Origin: Paracoccaceae bacterium
GTDB taxonomy: Bacteria > Pseudomonadota > Alphaproteobacteria > Rhodobacterales > Rhodobacteraceae
Assembly (NCBI GenBank): GCA_028875855.1
Contig: JAGWVA010000022.1
Location: forward strand, 1-56,163
Direction: 5' to 3'
Length of the DNA: 56,163 nucleotides
Shown piece after piece: positions 1 to 8,773 of the stretch. Below the pieces are notes generated by a model. It had not been told where the DNA came from. It worked only from the letters and a program-made list of their open reading frames with translations, and did not search any database. The position numbers and the translations under genes were made by a program. Each line of letters starts with the position of its first letter. Within the stretch, counting starts at the first letter, position 1.

Positions 1-112
1 TTGGCGGCGCATCGCCACGCGCTATGACAGGTGCCCGAAGGTATTCCTCTCCGCCGTCGCTCTCGCCGCGACCGTCATGTTCTGGCTATGACGCGAGAAC
101 GAGTCCTGACCC
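1..112 (+). mobile_element. 3' end of an IS5-family insertion sequence
   Basis: The window opens inside an insertion sequence. It contains the last 29 codons of a transposase (2-91) followed by a short tail ending GAGTCCTGACCC at 101-112, which I take as the terminal inverted repeat. The other end lies outside the window, so repeat and target duplication cannot be compared. The boundary at about 112 is inferred; it coincides with the point where the next reading frame changes from low-complexity Ser/Pro/Arg sequence to ordinary protein. Confidence 0.6.
2..91 (+). CDS. IS5-family transposase, C-terminal fragment (cut by window edge)
   Basis: Frame 2 is open from the first base to the TGA at 89-91. 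It encodes a 29-residue tail beginning WRRIATRYDRCPKVF and ending VMFWL, the usual C-terminus of IS5-family (IS427-like) DDE transposases. The catalytic residues and start lie upstream of the window, so integrity cannot be judged. Confidence 0.7.
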   Translation, partial: WRRIATRYDRCPKVFLSAVALAATVMFWL

Positions 113-1169
113 TAAGAGGCGACGATACATTGTTACTCTTGGGCGCCGTCGTGGCGGATATAAAGACTACGCGCCATCTGTTGGAACTCCGATTTTGGAA
201 GCTCCTCGGGTTCTAAGTTTCTCTCGCAACCCCAAGGGCACAATCCAATTCTTCAACGACTTTAGAAAACTAGCGTTAAATAGCCGGCGTATTCGAGTGC
301 GTGGCAAATGGGTTTGGCCCCCTTTATTTGTCGATTTGGCTTCCATAGACATCTTATCCATCCCAGTTGCCGTTGTGCTTTCGGCAGAATTCGAGCGGTG
401 GAAGCGTTACAAGGGAATTGCCCTACGTGCTCGACGTTCGAGTCGATGGAATCACCGGGTAAAGCGCCTGCTATGTGATCTTGGAACCTTCGATCTGTTA
501 AATATCAAAGCGCCTACAGCCGAAGAGAACTTGGGAACGCAGCTCGTATTACTTCCGCTTGCTTCAGGCGAGAAGACCAACCAAGAGGCGATTGATAAGC
601 TCCAAAACGACCTACACCACGTAGGACTGCTCCTTGAGGAAAAGCCATACCTGTTCGACGGCTTGACCGAGGCCGTTGTAAACTCGATAGATCATGCGTA
701 CATGCCCATCCCGGATCGAAACCTTGAGTTTCCGAGTGCTGGGGATCGATGGTGGGCCACAAGCTGTTACGACCCCGAGAGCGACAGTCTCCGGTTTTTC
801 GTGTTTGATCAAGGTCATGGCATCCCTCGCACGTTGGGGGCGCAGGGCGATTGGCGCGCGAAGTTAAAAAGTGTGATGGATCGGCTTGGTTTGGCAACCA
901 CCGATGCCAACATGATTGAAGCGGCATTCGAGGTCGGGCGTACCCGGACTGGTCTCGATGAACGTGGGAAAGGTCTTGATAGCATGCACAAGGTCATTGA
1001 CCTCGCGGGCGCAGGATACCTACGTATCGTCAGCGGGTCAGGGGATGTGAAGCTGTTCGCGGATGGTCGTACGACCAAGGAAGCGTATGGTTCTCACATT
1101 GGCGGTACCTTGGTAGAGTGGAACTTGCCTAAGGCAGTGTTTACGTCCGTTGGAGGGGAACATGAGTGA
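24..1169 (+). CDS. GHKL (histidine-kinase-like) ATPase, 5' end probably disrupted by IS5
   Basis: This is a predicted ATP-binding protein of the GHKL superfamily. The C-terminal half has an N-box (LTEAVVNSIDHAY, about residues 213-225), a G1 box (VFDQGHGIP, about 260) and a glycine-rich G2 box (GLDERGKGLDSM, about 310). No phosphoacceptor histidine domain or membrane segment is evident, so it is not a standard sensor kinase. Residues 1-30 of the frame are encoded by the IS5 tail; native-looking sequence starts at KRRRYIVTLG (nt 114). The original start and promoter have therefore probably been lost or replaced, and the true translated start is unknown. It is followed at once by a STAS-like gene, a pairing reminiscent of ATPase/STAS partner-switch pairs. 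The ATPase fold is fairly sure; its role is inferred. Confidence 0.65.
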   Translation: MTGARRYSSPPSLSPRPSCSGYDARTSPDPKRRRYIVTLGRRRGGYKDYAPSVGTPILEAPRVLSFSRNPKGTIQFFNDFRKLALNSRRIRVRGKWVWPPLFVDLASIDILSIPVAVVLSAEFERWKRYKGIALRARRSSRWNHRVKRLLCDLGTFDLLNIKAPTAEENLGTQLVLLPLASGEKTNQEAIDKLQNDLHHVGLLLEEKPYLFDGLTEAVVNSIDHAYMPIPDRNLEFPSAGDRWWATSCYDPESDSLRFFVFDQGHGIPRTLGAQGDWRAKLKSVMDRLGLATTDANMIEAAFEVGRTRTGLDERGKGLDSMHKVIDLAGAGYLRIVSGSGDVKLFADGRTTKEAYGSHIGGTLVEWNLPKAVFTSVGGEHE

Positions 1170-1500
1170 GATTGACATTGCTCGCGACTTCAGCCGGCTG
1201 CCGGGTGGGCGATATCGTCGCCATGGCAAGTGGAGCGGCGAAGCCTTCCGCGAAGACCTGTTGTCGCCAGCGCTTACCAAAGGTCAGGAAGTACACGTGA
1301 TCTTTGATGGCCCGCCGGGATATCCGCCGTCCTTTATCGAGGAAGCCTTCGGCGGTCTCCTACGAGCTGGCTTCCGGGAGGCCGACCTTAAAGCCAAGCT
1401 CAGGCTGGAAGCGCGGGCTGCTCGGTACGCCACCTATGTGGAACAGGCATGGAAGTACATCCATGAAGAAGCTGGTCGCCAAGCCAGCCGCTCGCATTGA
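1162..1500 (+). CDS. STAS-like domain protein (DUF4325 type)
   Basis: The protein is 112 residues. The central stretch, VHVIFDGPPGYPPSFIEEAF followed by GGLLRAGF, fits the DUF4325 STAS-like pattern: a hydrophobic strand ending in D, then a helix with sFxxEaFG. The ATG at 1162 is preceded by GGAGGGG at good spacing and overlaps the end of the ATPase gene, implying translational coupling. STAS domains usually bind a partner protein, here plausibly the upstream GHKL ATPase. The conserved serine at the helix start could be a phosphorylation site by analogy with anti-sigma-factor antagonists, but this is inference. The C-terminus is helical and charged. It belongs to a three-gene unit with its neighbours. 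Confidence 0.55.
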   Translation: MSEIDIARDFSRLPGGRYRRHGKWSGEAFREDLLSPALTKGQEVHVIFDGPPGYPPSFIEEAFGGLLRAGFREADLKAKLRLEARAARYATYVEQAWKYIHEEAGRQASRSH

Positions 1501-1973
1501 CTCTTTCTTGGGGAGCGTTCCTGGGGGCATTGGGCGGCGCATTTCTGGCGCCCTTTGCCAAGGCGGTCGTCGAAGGCAAGTTCGACGGCCTGCGCCGCGT
1601 TGAGCGGCATCGTGACGAGCTTGTGGATCGGATTTGTGTCGTCATCCGTAATGTGTCCGATGACTCCACTCTTTATTGGGCCCAATCCGCTGCCGATTTG
1701 GGGCCGCAAGATGAGCTTATTGCTGCCCGCTTGGGTGCTGCGCTGTACAACCTCAACGGGCTAATCTGTGATCTGTTTTCTGATGATCAGCAGCTTCTGG
1801 AACTTACTAGAGACGACTATCTTGATGCCGCCGATTGGGTCGGGTGTGAGTTTGGAAATGCTGACCGTTCGGCCGAAACGAGTAGACTGACTGCGATTTA
1901 TACCAGTCTATACACGCTTGAGCGTCAGGTTAGGGCGCGGCGCATGCAGCTCAAACGTAGCATGGTGATCTAG
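1497..1973 (+). CDS. small membrane-anchored protein of unknown function
   Basis: The protein is 158 residues and starts at a TTG whose last two bases overlap the stop of the STAS-like gene (TTGA), so it is probably translated by coupling. The N-terminus (WGAFLGALGGAFLAPFAKAV) is one hydrophobic segment. The remainder is soluble, acidic and mostly helical. I recognise no family. Its position suggests it is the membrane-attached or effector part of the ATPase/STAS unit. Signal-peptide cleavage looks unlikely, so the anchor is probably retained. Confidence 0.55.
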   Translation: MTLSWGAFLGALGGAFLAPFAKAVVEGKFDGLRRVERHRDELVDRICVVIRNVSDDSTLYWAQSAADLGPQDELIAARLGAALYNLNGLICDLFSDDQQLLELTRDDYLDAADWVGCEFGNADRSAETSRLTAIYTSLYTLERQVRARRMQLKRSMVI

Positions 1974-2266
1974 TACGTTGGCACGCCAGCGTCGTCGACC
2001 ACTGTCACAAAGCGCTCCCCATCACTAAGGATGGACCGGCGAACGCGACAAAAATATCTTTCTGTGAGCTGCGCCGCTCAATTTGATGCGCGACGCGTGG
2101 AGTTATGTGCTTCTCTACACTGGGGAGGGCGGCGCTCCCGCCCCCGGACTTGCGGAATGTCGGGGGCCAGCGGTTCATCGAGGCGAACGCCAAGTTTACA
2201 GTAGCTCGCAGCAGGGCCTCCGGCTATGAAAGTTGCGGGAGCTGTATAATTCGTGAGAACAACCTT

Positions 2267-4813
2267 TTGGCGACCAAAGAGGCGACAGCTCGGATCAAAA
2301 TAAATCGGCTACTCGACGAGGCGGGCTGGCGGTTCTTCGACGACGCGACGGGCAAGGCCAACGTTGTGTTGGAGCCTAACGTCAAGCTAAAGGAGGCCGA
2401 TCTCACCGCTCTGGGCGACGATTTGGAAAAGTCGGCCAACGGCTTCATTGATTTCCTGTTGCTCGACGAGGTCGGCAAGCCCCTCATCGTTCTCGAAGCC
2501 AAGTCCGAGAGCAAGAACCCGCTTTCTGCCAAGGAGCAGGCCCGGAAATACGCTAGGTCGCAGAACGCGCGCTTCGTCATTCTGAGTAACGGTAACATCC
2601 ATTACCTGTGGGATTTGGAGCAAGGCAATCCGACCGTCATCGCCAAGTTCCCCGGACCCGATGAGATCGGGAACCACTACGCCTTTGCTCCCGATCCTGA
2701 TCGGCTTGCGAACGAGCAAGTTGGGCTTGACTATATCGCTCTCACGCAAATGCCGAGTTATGCCCAAGAGGCGGGCTGGAAGGTCGAGGCTGAGAGGCCC
2801 GCCTTCGTTGAGAAGGCCAAGCTGCGCTTTCTGCGTCGCTATCAGCAACGCGCCATCGAGCGGGTTCAGGAAGATGCCAAGAAGGGCGCAACGCGTTTTC
2901 TGTTCGAGATGGCTACCGGAACAGGAAAGACCCTGACATCTGCCGCCATCATCAAGCTCTTCCTCAAGACGGGGAACGCTCGGCGTGTGCTGTTCCTCGT
3001 GGACCGCCTCGAACTCGAAGTGCAGGCGGACAAGGCCTTCAAGGCCTACCTACGGAACGACTTCACGTCGGTGATCTACAAGGAACAGCGCGACGACTGG
3101 CGCAAGGCTGACATCGTTGTGACGACAGTCCAGTCGCTGCTTTTCAATGACAAATACCGGCGCCTCTTTGCCCCCACCGACTTCGATCTCGTCATCTCCG
3201 ACGAAGCCCACCGGTCCATCGGTGGCAATGCTCGTGCCGTCTTCGAATACTTCATCGGCTACAAGCTTGGCCTCACCGCCACCCCGAAGGACTACCTCAA
3301 GCAATCCGGTAGCACCGGTAAGCGCGACCCGCGCGAAACCGAGCGCCGCACCATGCTCGATACATATCGCACGTTCGGGTGCGAGAGCGGCGAGCCCACC
3401 TTCCGCTATTCGTTGATCGACGGGGTGGAGGACGGGTTCCTCATCAACCCTTATGTGATCGACGCCCGGACAGGGGTCACGACCCAGCTTCTTTCTGACC
3501 AAGGCTTCGTGGTCACGACGACCGACGAAGATGGCAACGAGTTGGAGGAGGCCTTTGCGGGCCGCGACTTCGAGAAGAAGTTCTTTGCCGAACCAACGAA
3601 CCGCGCATTCTGCAAGACGCTACTACAACACGGGCTGCGCGACGCAATTTCGGGCGAGTTTGGGAAGACCATCGCATTTGCTGTCAGCCAAAACCATGCG
3701 GCGAAGATTGTCCAAATCTTGAACGAAATGGCCGATCAACTCTGGCCGGGGCGCTACACGTCCGATTTCGCCATGCAGGTGACGAGCCACGTCGCCGACG
3801 CCCAGCGGATGACCGTCAACTTCGCCAACAACAACCTCGGCGGACACAGCGACTTTTCCGAGAACTACCGCACCAGTCGCGCCCGTGTCTGCGTGACCGT
3901 CGGCATGATGACCACGGGCTACGACTGCCCCGACCTTCTGAACATCGCCCTCATGCGCCCGGTATTCTCGCCATCCGATTTCGTCCAGATCAAAGGCCGG
4001 GGCACCCGCAAGCACAACTTCACCGAGGAGATGTTCGATCCTGCTCGGAAGTTAGTACTTGGGGTGGTCGAGAAGACGACTTTCCGGCTCTTCGACTTCT
4101 TCGCCAACTGCGAATACTTCGAAGAGCGGTTCAACTACGACGAGGAGCTGGCCCTGCCCACGCCTTCCGCCATGCCGCTATCGACTAGCGGCGACGGAAG
4201 TGACAGCCAAGCGACCACTGTTGGCGGTATCGGCTCCTATGAGCACTTCGATCCAGACGAGGTAGTCAGCCAAGTTGAAACGCAGATCGGCAAGGACGGG
4301 ATGCGCGTCGACCGTGAGCTTTTCGGCAGGTTCGAGAATGCTGCGCGGTCCGACACCATGCTTACAGAGCTTGTGGCACAACAGAACTGGGAAGCCGCGA
4401 CCCGACACGTGATCGAGGAAATGTTCAACAAGCCGACCGAGTTCTACACGCTCGAAAAGCTGCGCAACGCTGCAGGCGTCGACCGCCGCATCACTGTGCG
4501 CGAGCTGATCGAAAAGGCCTTCGGCTTCATCTCCGGCTTCAAGAGCAAGGCAGAATTGATCGAAGACGAGTTCCAGAAGTTCCTCGCTGATCAGAAACCG
4601 GAAGAGGCCGACCGCATTCGCGAAATGCGCTATTTCTTTGAGGCTTACATCCGCGACGCCCACGTCCGCGCCAAGATCGACGCTGGCCACTTCGCCGATC
4701 TGAACGTAAACCCCACCTTCACCACCCGCGACCTCAAAGAGGTTCCCGCGCCATGGCGCAAGCGCATCCCCGAATACATCAAGGACTACGTGTCTTTGAA
4801 CCCGTTCCTCTGA
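2267..4813 (+). CDS. hsdR: type I restriction enzyme, R subunit (HsdR)
   Basis: This is the motor and nuclease subunit of a type I restriction-modification system; it translocates and cuts unmethylated DNA. In order it shows: a PD-(D/E)XK nuclease region (FIDFLLLD...VLEAKSES); Walker A (MATGTGKT); a DEAH box (VISDEAHRS); motif III (GLTATPK); motif VI (QIKGRGTRKHN); and a helical C-terminus. The frame is open from an ATG at 2105, but the first ~54 residues do not resemble HsdR. The TTG at 2267, just before ATKEATARIKINRLLDEAG, gives a normal N-terminus and a length of 848 residues. It lies 9 bases from the methylase-specificity gene, so the two form an operon. The 293-base gap before it (1974-2266) holds no clear gene. 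Confidence 0.9.
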   Translation: MATKEATARIKINRLLDEAGWRFFDDATGKANVVLEPNVKLKEADLTALGDDLEKSANGFIDFLLLDEVGKPLIVLEAKSESKNPLSAKEQARKYARSQNARFVILSNGNIHYLWDLEQGNPTVIAKFPGPDEIGNHYAFAPDPDRLANEQVGLDYIALTQMPSYAQEAGWKVEAERPAFVEKAKLRFLRRYQQRAIERVQEDAKKGATRFLFEMATGTGKTLTSAAIIKLFLKTGNARRVLFLVDRLELEVQADKAFKAYLRNDFTSVIYKEQRDDWRKADIVVTTVQSLLFNDKYRRLFAPTDFDLVISDEAHRSIGGNARAVFEYFIGYKLGLTATPKDYLKQSGSTGKRDPRETERRTMLDTYRTFGCESGEPTFRYSLIDGVEDGFLINPYVIDARTGVTTQLLSDQGFVVTTTDEDGNELEEAFAGRDFEKKFFAEPTNRAFCKTLLQHGLRDAISGEFGKTIAFAVSQNHAAKIVQILNEMADQLWPGRYTSDFAMQVTSHVADAQRMTVNFANNNLGGHSDFSENYRTSRARVCVTVGMMTTGYDCPDLLNIALMRPVFSPSDFVQIKGRGTRKHNFTEEMFDPARKLVLGVVEKTTFRLFDFFANCEYFEERFNYDEELALPTPSAMPLSTSGDGSDSQATTVGGIGSYEHFDPDEVVSQVETQIGKDGMRVDRELFGRFENAARSDTMLTELVAQQNWEAATRHVIEEMFNKPTEFYTLEKLRNAAGVDRRITVRELIEKAFGFISGFKSKAELIEDEFQKFLADQKPEEADRIREMRYFFEAYIRDAHVRAKIDAGHFADLNVNPTFTTRDLKEVPAPWRKRIPEYIKDYVSLNPFL

Positions 4814-4822
4814 AAGACCTCC

Positions 4823-7402
4823 ATGCTCGACACTGACACCAAGCGCCGCATCGACACCTGCCGGGACATCCTCGTGGGCAAGGTTCCCGACCCGAAAAGT
4901 CAGGTCGAACAGATCACCATCGCGCTGATCTACAAGTTCATGGACGACATGGACGCAGAAACTATCGAGTTAGATGGCACTCCGACTTTCTTCACCAAGG
5001 ATTACGAGCGGTATCGCTGGGCCAAGCTGGTCGCCCCCGGCGTGTCCGGGCAAGACATGCTAAACATGTATTCCGAGGCACTGACCAGGATGGTCGAGAA
5101 CGAGGGGCTGCCCAAGCTCTTCCGCGACATCTTCCGCAACGCCTATCTGCCCTACCGCGACCCCGAAACGCTCCGCGCCTTCCTGCGCGAGATCAACAGC
5201 TTCACCTACGACCACAGCGAACGTCTGGGCGATGCCTTCGAATACCTTCTCTCTGTGCTGGGCAGCCAAGGCGACGCAGGCCAGTTCCGCACGCCGCGTC
5301 ACATAATCGACTTCATGGTCGACATCATCAACCCGCAGAAGGCCGAGACGATCCTCGACCCGGCCTGTGGCACGGCAGGCTTCCTGATCTCGGCCTACAA
5401 GCACATCCTTAAACAGAACTCTGCGGCCCCCGTGGGCGGCAACGGTAACGGGGCCGAAACCGATGCTGCCGAGCAGGCGCTAGAAAGCCCGATGCGCTGG
5501 CCCGGCGACCTTCTGCGACCCGAAGACCGCGCCCGCCTTGCCCGCAACATCCGGGGCTACGACATTTCGCCCGACATGGTGCGCCTCTCGCTCGTCAACC
5601 TCTACCTGCACGGCTTTGCCGACCCGAAGGTCGAGGAATACGACACGCTGACGAGCGAGGACAAATGGACCGAAATGGCAGATGTCATCTTCGCCAACCC
5701 GCCCTTCATGTCGCCGAAAGGCGGGATCAAGCCGCACACCCGCTTTCAGGTGCAGTCGAAGCGCAGCGAAGTGCTGTTTGTCGATTACATCGCCGAGCAC
5801 CTGACGCCGAACGGGCGCGCGGCCATCGTCGTGCCCGAGGGGATCATCTTTCAAAGCCAGAGCGCCTATGTGGCCCTGCGCAAGATGCTGGTGGAAAACC
5901 ACCTTGCCGCCGTCATCTCGCTGCCCGCAGGTGTGTTCAACCCCTATTCGGGCGTGAAGACCTCGATCTTGATCCTTGACCGGGCGGTGGCCAAGGCGAG
6001 CGCTCACGTCGCATTTTTCAAGATCGAGAACGACGGCTTCGCCCTCGGCGCACAGCGCAGGGCGGTTAAAGGATCACAACTGGCACAGGTAAAGGCCGAG
6101 CTTGGGGCTTGGTTACAGGCCGCGCGGGCTGGCGGTGGAGAGGACATAGAAAGCGACATAGCTAGCTCTGTTGTGCGCACGAAGCTGGCCGCAGATGGCG
6201 ATTACAATCTGAGTGTTGAACGATACCAAGAAAAATCAGTGGTTCGTCGCGCATGGCCGATGGTTGCGCTGGGCGAGCTGACAAAGCGCCTTAGCGGTGG
6301 CACCCCATCCAAGGCCAAGGAAGAATTTTGGACCGGGGACATCCCTTGGGTTTCGCCGAAGGATATGAAGGTCGACCTAATTTCCGACACTGAGGACCAT
6401 GTTTCGAACGAGGCAATCGAGAACAGCGCAACGTCACTTGTTCCAGCCGGGACAATTCTTTGCGTCGTTCGCTCGGGCATTTTGCAGCACACTTTTCCCG
6501 TGGCGCTTACCTCTCGGGACATGTGCTTCAACCAAGACTTGATCGCTTTAGTTGCCGACGACGAAAAGCTATCGAACAAGTTCCTGTTCTGGAACCTCAA
6601 AGCACGCGGCAACGAAATTTTGGCCGAAGGGATCAAGCCCGGTGTCACTGTCCAGAGCTTCCACTCAGGCTTCTTCCAGAAGTTTCAAATCCCCCTCCCT
6701 CCGCTTGAGGTGCAGCGCGAGATTGTGGCCGAGGTCGAGGGCTATCAGCGTGTCATCGACGGAGCCCGCGCCGTCCTCGACAACTACCGCCCCCACATCC
6801 CGGTTGATCCTGAATGGCCGGTGGTCGAAATGGGCGGGATTGCCGAGTTCAAGAATGGATTGAACTTCACGCGAAGCGAGGATGGTGAACCCTTGCGCAT
6901 CGTGGGCGTAAGCGATTTTCAATCAAATTGGCTGGTTCCCAGTGACAGCCTGTCATCGGTCCAACTCGACGCTCCGGTCGGGCCTGATTACCTTTTGCGA
7001 CCGGGGGACGTGGTATTCGTTCGTTCAAACGGAAACCCTGATCTGGTTGGTAGGTCCATGCTTGTGCCCGACAACATTGGGCGGGCGTCATTCTCGGGCT
7101 TCACGATCCGCGCCCGGTTCGACACGACACAAGCAAACCCGAGCTACCTTGCCCATTTCTTCAAGACCCCGGTTTTCGCAGACCACATGAAGACAACCGG
7201 GCAGGGCGCAAACATTCGGAACCTGTCACAAGGCATTCTTGCCGAGTTGAGGGTTCCGCTGCCCGATCTCGAAACCCAAGCCGCTATCGTTGCCGAAATC
7301 GAAGCCGAGCAAGCCCTCGTCAACGGCAACCGCGACCTGATCGCCCGCTTCGAGAAAAAGATCGACGCCGCCATCGCCCGCGTCTGGGGCGAGGCCAATT
7401 GA
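4823..7402 (+). CDS. hsdM: type I restriction-modification fused methylase-specificity subunit (HsdM-HsdS)
   Basis: One 859-residue polypeptide joins the two subunits that are normally separate. Residues 1 to about 470 are an N6-adenine methyltransferase: helical N-terminal domain, SAM motif I (ILDPACGTAGFL), catalytic motif IV (NPPF), and the conserved IVVPEGIIF segment. From about 475 on are two target-recognition half-repeats, each opening with a W-P-x-V start (WPMVALGELTKR; WPVVEMGGIAEF) and closing with a 'PLPxLE.Q..IVAE' conserved helix. The fusion gives fixed M:S stoichiometry, possibly working as a dimer with HsdR. The two recognition domains differ, so a bipartite asymmetric target is expected. 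Frame and motifs look intact, so methylation should be active. Confidence 0.9.
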   Translation: MLDTDTKRRIDTCRDILVGKVPDPKSQVEQITIALIYKFMDDMDAETIELDGTPTFFTKDYERYRWAKLVAPGVSGQDMLNMYSEALTRMVENEGLPKLFRDIFRNAYLPYRDPETLRAFLREINSFTYDHSERLGDAFEYLLSVLGSQGDAGQFRTPRHIIDFMVDIINPQKAETILDPACGTAGFLISAYKHILKQNSAAPVGGNGNGAETDAAEQALESPMRWPGDLLRPEDRARLARNIRGYDISPDMVRLSLVNLYLHGFADPKVEEYDTLTSEDKWTEMADVIFANPPFMSPKGGIKPHTRFQVQSKRSEVLFVDYIAEHLTPNGRAAIVVPEGIIFQSQSAYVALRKMLVENHLAAVISLPAGVFNPYSGVKTSILILDRAVAKASAHVAFFKIENDGFALGAQRRAVKGSQLAQVKAELGAWLQAARAGGGEDIESDIASSVVRTKLAADGDYNLSVERYQEKSVVRRAWPMVALGELTKRLSGGTPSKAKEEFWTGDIPWVSPKDMKVDLISDTEDHVSNEAIENSATSLVPAGTILCVVRSGILQHTFPVALTSRDMCFNQDLIALVADDEKLSNKFLFWNLKARGNEILAEGIKPGVTVQSFHSGFFQKFQIPLPPLEVQREIVAEVEGYQRVIDGARAVLDNYRPHIPVDPEWPVVEMGGIAEFKNGLNFTRSEDGEPLRIVGVSDFQSNWLVPSDSLSSVQLDAPVGPDYLLRPGDVVFVRSNGNPDLVGRSMLVPDNIGRASFSGFTIRARFDTTQANPSYLAHFFKTPVFADHMKTTGQGANIRNLSQGILAELRVPLPDLETQAAIVAEIEAEQALVNGNRDLIARFEKKIDAAIARVWGEAN

Positions 7403-7416
7403 GAGGAGGCACTCGC

Positions 7417-7482
7417 ATGATACCGTCCCGCTTTGAAACCCAGTACGCCGAACGGTGTCTTCATCTGCTCGACATCTTCTAA
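7417..7482 (+). pseudogene. 21-codon remnant of a gene downstream of hsdMS
   Basis: An ATG at 7417, 15 bases after the hsdMS stop and preceded by a strong GAGGAGG ribosome site, opens a frame MIPSRFETQYAERCLHLLDIF that stops at 7480-7482. The peptide looks like the N-terminus of a longer protein sometimes encoded after type I restriction genes, here cut short with foreign sequence following. I read it as the 5' scar left when the junction between the restriction island and the conjugation operon formed. A functional 21-residue peptide is the alternative. Confidence 0.4.
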
Positions 7483-7591
7483 GGCCTGGCCAGTGCCGAA
7501 GACCTCTTTAGGACATTCTCTGTCATGCTAGCCTCCTCGATTGCCGTTTCTTGCAAGAAACTACCGGAATTCGAGGTTTGATTCGGATAAT

Positions 7592-7604
7592 TTACATTAT
7601 GTAA
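7592..7604. promoter_or_regulatory. 13-bp AT-rich palindrome between the hsd and tra modules
   Basis: TTACAT-T-ATGTAA is a perfect inverted repeat in the short interval (7483-7663) where the convergent hsd and conjugation modules meet. No gene is visible in that interval. The site may be an operator or just part of an AT-rich junction; nothing assigns a binding protein. Confidence 0.2.
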
Positions 7605-7663
7605 TATAGGTCACACTTGCTGACCCAATGCTACTCAGCGAGCGAGGAAAATCAAGCCGGGCA

Positions 7664-8773
7664 CTAGCGGTTTCGCGCGGCGATTACATCGACCCCTGCG
7701 GCTTGCTCTGCGGCCGCCCGGATCTTCCGAGCCGCCACTGGATAACGTGAGCCTCTCGACCATCTGTCGTTCGCGATCACGACAATAGCCTGGGGGTCCG
7801 CGATAATGGTTTCCGCCCATGGCAACGCCAAGTAGCCTTCGTAGCAGATAAGAAATCCAAGGCGCTCGCGCCGACCTTTCCCAATGTCAACACTTGCAAC
7901 GCCGTTGCCGAAGGCGGCCTCAACCTCGCCCCGTGCGTTCCATGGGTGCCAATCGACGCCGAGAATGGGCTGCCGCTGTCGGTACACAGTCACCACCTTG
8001 GGATCTGTGTTGGAGACCCACCGGATCACTTGTCCCCGAGGTGTGGATTCCCCGACAAGCAGATCGTGTCCTGTAAGCTGAGCTACCTCTCGAAAGTAAA
8101 CCTCACCGCGCCCCCAATCCCCCTCGATCGTGCTCTCTGGCAGCGCGATCGCGAACTTCCCCGTAGCGGAGACACGTTCGACTTGGCCCGCGACCTCGGA
8201 CCAATCTGTTGCTGGCAGGAAGGATCGCGACGTGAAAGCTGTATCGACGCCGATCACCGTCGGCGACCGAGCGGGCGCTGACACAACTACCGTCAGCAGT
8301 GCGCAGGCAGCGTACACTCCGAGACCCGCGAGCTGCGTTCTTCGGACGCAGATCAGCGCCAAGACAACACCGCCAAATACAACAGCCGCGTGACCGTGCA
8401 CCGGCGACACGCCCCAGAGGGCAAAGATGGGATGTCCCCAGAAGACGGGGCTGAAGAAGAGCACGGCCATCGCCAGAAGAACGGGCAGGCCGGACATCAC
8501 TACCGCTTGGAGAATAACAACCGCTGCGATGGCAAAGACTACCGGCCCGGCTGAAAACCCATAGCCGACCAGCACCGGGATAAGTTGCCAAGACATCGCT
8601 GCGCCAAAGCATATCCCAATGAGCAGCTTGCGCCCCCACGACCCTGCCCTTTCCAAGGCGACGGGCAGGAGCAGCAAGCCCGTCAGCGGCGTGTGCGGTG
8701 CAAAAGCACTGGCGCTCGCACCCACACCCACAACCGCCGCCCAGAAAAGCGGTGCGTCAAGTCTTAACGCCAT
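7664..8773 (-). CDS. traB: TraB-like conjugal transfer protein (nitrilase / apolipoprotein N-acyltransferase relative)
   Basis: The protein is 369 residues. The N-terminal ~180 are a run of hydrophobic membrane segments. The C-terminal half is a carbon-nitrogen hydrolase domain with a catalytic-looking Glu (ALPESTIEGDWG) and Cys (LICYEGY); the lysine of the triad is not obvious. This is the layout of Lnt and of TraB of Agrobacterium Ti plasmids, where it stimulates conjugation by an unclear route. The ATG at 8773 (MALRLDAPLF) overlaps the end of virD4 by 17 bases, so it is the last gene of the transfer operon. Acylation of a T4SS lipoprotein is a plausible role but is inference. Confidence 0.7.
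   Translation of the reverse strand: MALRLDAPLFWAAVVGVGASASAFAPHTPLTGLLLLPVALERAGSWGRKLLIGICFGAAMSWQLIPVLVGYGFSAGPVVFAIAAVVILQAVVMSGLPVLLAMAVLFFSPVFWGHPIFALWGVSPVHGHAAVVFGGVVLALICVRRTQLAGLGVYAACALLTVVVSAPARSPTVIGVDTAFTSRSFLPATDWSEVAGQVERVSATGKFAIALPESTIEGDWGRGEVYFREVAQLTGHDLLVGESTPRGQVIRWVSNTDPKVVTVYRQRQPILGVDWHPWNARGEVEAAFGNGVASVDIGKGRRERLGFLICYEGYLALPWAETIIADPQAIVVIANDRWSRGSRYPVAARKIRAAAEQAAGVDVIAARNR

Noticed and set aside
2105-2266. Upstream extension of hsdR from ATG 2105
   Set aside because: The extra residues do not resemble any HsdR N-terminus; TTG 2267 gives a normal one.
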